This document shows positions 63,256 to 64,000 of a stretch of DNA of 64,000 bases, one piece after another; positions within the stretch are counted from its first letter, which is position 1; the number at the start of each line of letters is the position of its first letter. This stretch comes from Euwallacea fornicatus (Eukaryota; Arthropoda; Insecta; Coleoptera; Curculionidae), in contig NC_089545.1 of the NCBI RefSeq assembly GCF_040115645.1, positions 4,278,001 through 4,342,000 on the forward strand, given 5' to 3'. The notes beneath the pieces are model-generated. The model saw only the letters and a list, made by a program, of their open reading frames with translations. It was not told where the DNA came from and searched no databases. The position numbers and the translations under genes are program-made.

Positions 63256-64000
63256 CTGCAAAGCGAATGATTAATTAGTAACTTATCGGTATTCGTTAAT
63301 TACCTTTTTACGTTGGCTTAAATGTATATAACATGAATTTCCCAATGCTAGCAGATGCAAACAATTGCTGGATCATGATTTTCTGCATATTCGAGTATTA
63401 AATTAATGTAGTTCATTAGGATATCACGATCGTGCAGTTGGCATGCAGAGGCTATGCACATTGTAGTAATTTAGGTAAAAAGCAAATAAAAATACTTTGC
63501 GAGAGAAACTTTTAAGGGAAAGTCCCTATACAATGCCAAAAACCTGATTAAAAACTTTATCCTTACAAAACATCAGCCGGGGTTGAAAGTTATATTGTTC
63601 CCAAAATCAAATCAAAACTTTTACTTCGGATGAAATGTGTGTGCTGAAGCAAATCGACAATTATGTTTTATTACTTGTAACAAAGTTTAATATAGTACGG
63701 CCTGATGACATTTTTATATTCTATGTATTCTAAAATTAAACGATCCACAATAGAGGTTTCCCAGTGCCGAAAACACTTTAATTCTAACTTGCAATTTACA
63801 TAAGCAGGCCAGCCATTTTTTCTTTAATTTCAAAAATTCGATTGACCCGAGGGCATATGGAAGTGTGCGACCATTCTGAATTTCTTACACGTCTCATGTG
63901 TTGCGATTCACCAATAAACACGTAGGCAAAACAGACACACACAAAAAGACAAAAAAATCCCGAACAAAGAAAATATGACCGAAACCGAAACACTATGAAA

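Noticed and set aside
1..64000. CRISPR arrays, prokaryotic operons, riboswitches or phage attachment sites
   Set aside because: The DNA is intron-containing insect sequence, and no regularly spaced repeat or bacterial-type gene cluster is seen.

Overview
The window is AT-rich, intron-containing nuclear DNA from an arthropod, almost certainly an insect. The evidence is a beaten-path (Beat) family gene, an insect-type secreted serine carboxypeptidase, mariner and transposase fragments, and short GT-AG introns. The repeat content would suit a beetle, but nothing in the sequence fixes the order. Most of the window is intergenic or intronic, and most short open frames look like chance.

Layout: 1-15,850 has no gene I can support. 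It holds two fragments of a DDE transposase family (3,700-3,825 minus; 12,699-12,938 plus), a ~1 kb foldback element (9,524-10,575) and scattered lone transposon ends. 15,850-17,700 (minus) is a decayed GH35 beta-galactosidase that still contains an intron-like gap. 19,280-19,740 is a second copy of a foldback repeat found again at 35.3 kb. 24,924-25,872 and 26,328-27,068 are two adjacent foldback elements with TA-flanked TACAGGG ends; the first has nearly identical 425-bp arms.

The gene-rich core is 30.7-37.3 kb. It has a complete three-exon NDUFA6 (complex I LYR subunit, plus strand) and a complete six-exon serine carboxypeptidase (minus strand). They are arranged tail to tail, with 362 bp between their stop codons. 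Two introns of the carboxypeptidase contain TACAGGG-type elements, and a third such element lies just upstream of its start.

38.7-57.6 kb is again repeat-rich: another transposase piece (40,873-40,992), a mariner (42,142-43,322), a broken coiled-coil-like coding block (44,969-45,690), a foldback (47.2-47.7 kb) and a truncated non-LTR retrotransposon (47.8-49.2 kb). 49.2-57.6 kb shows no gene. From 57,594 to the right edge the minus strand carries the last three exons of a Beat-family gene, ending in a GPI-anchor-like hydrophobic tail. A full-length dead mariner (60,836-62,085) sits in one of its introns.

No operon-like, CRISPR or defence-type system is present. The most notable content is the series of structurally diverse foldback elements sharing similar mariner-like ends.
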